Part shown: positions 31,715 to 31,744 of the stretch, piece after piece
How the letters are laid out: each line of letters opens with the position of its first letter
How positions within the stretch are numbered: the first letter of the stretch is position 1
Assembly (NCBI GenBank): GCA_964449895.1
Contig: CAYVBY010000020.1
Location: forward strand, 1-31,744
From: Intestinibacter sp964449895
Lineage (GTDB): Bacteria; Bacillota; Clostridia; Peptostreptococcales; Peptostreptococcaceae
DNA length: 31,744 nucleotides
Reading direction: 5' to 3'
Translations under genes and position numbers: made by a program
The notes under the pieces: model-generated
The model's database searches: none
What the model was told of the DNA's origin: nothing
The model's input: the letters and a program-made list of their open reading frames with translations, nothing else

Positions 31715-31744
31715 AAAGGTGGAGTGAAATCTTCACCTTTTTTA
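31715..31744 (+). terminator. Terminator after the NusG-II gene
   Basis: AAAGGTGGAG (31715-31724) pairs with CTTCACCTTT (31731-31740), with one G-T pair, and continues into TTT at the window end. Confidence 0.85.

Noticed and set aside
1..31744. CRISPR arrays, prophage or insertion sequences
   Set aside because: No regularly spaced direct repeats, no cas, phage or transposase frames, and no terminal inverted repeats were found on reading both strands.

Overview
The window is strongly AT-rich, with Arg codons mostly AGA and Ile codons mostly ATA in the housekeeping genes. It reads as an anaerobic low-GC Firmicute of the Clostridia. A member of the Peptostreptococcaceae, relatives of Clostridioides, is my best guess. 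The reasons are the purE-C-F-M-N-D-L order with a roughly 1250-residue single-chain PurL, a PPKTG sortase motif, a NusG-II protein, flavodoxins, ferredoxin-fused reductases and a molybdopterin oxidoreductase. No rRNA or tRNA gene is visible to fix the taxonomy.

Layout, left to right. Positions 1-173 are the 3' end of serS. Positions 334-3720 are a stress and redox block: an AraC-family regulator with a GyrI-like domain, a flavodoxin that has lost its last helix to a stop codon, a Nim-like flavin-binding protein and a ferredoxin-fused aldo/keto reductase. A CatA-type acetyltransferase (minus strand) follows. Next comes a guanidine-I (ykkC-class) riboswitch with an overlapping terminator directly in front of a COG0731-type radical SAM gene, then a DUF362 protein, a molybdopterin oxidoreductase and a ROK sugar kinase. 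The flavodoxin at 1329 and the DUF362 gene at 5652 have near-identical MerR-type promoters with 19-bp spacers, so they look like members of one regulon. A second flavodoxin (10343) has a consensus promoter and a Fur box and sits next to the remnant of a CDP-alcohol phosphatidyltransferase gene.

Positions 11086-17117 are accessory: a 900-residue sortase-anchored surface protein with a beta-helix region and a KDD repeat stalk, then a TetR-type regulator, an amino-acid racemase, a nitroreductase, a cupin and a membrane-anchored alpha/beta hydrolase. A 23-bp motif recurs before the regulator and before the racemase and could be its operator. Positions 17167-17602 hold a promoter, a cobalamin riboswitch and a terminator with no B12 gene after them. 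The next gene is a hypoxanthine/guanine-type permease.

Positions 19374-28848 form a purine operon, purE-purC-purF-purM-purN-purD-purL. Neither purH nor purK is in it, and the glutaminase domain of PurF has lost several signature residues. The end of the window carries an archaeal/plant-type D-aminoacyl-tRNA deacylase (DTD2 family) on the minus strand, an M20 amidohydrolase and a NusG-II membrane protein.

The observations I rate highest are the guanidine riboswitch in front of a radical SAM enzyme, the divergent PurF glutaminase site, the bacterial DTD2-family protein, the cobalamin riboswitch without a cobalamin gene, and the paired MerR-type promoters.
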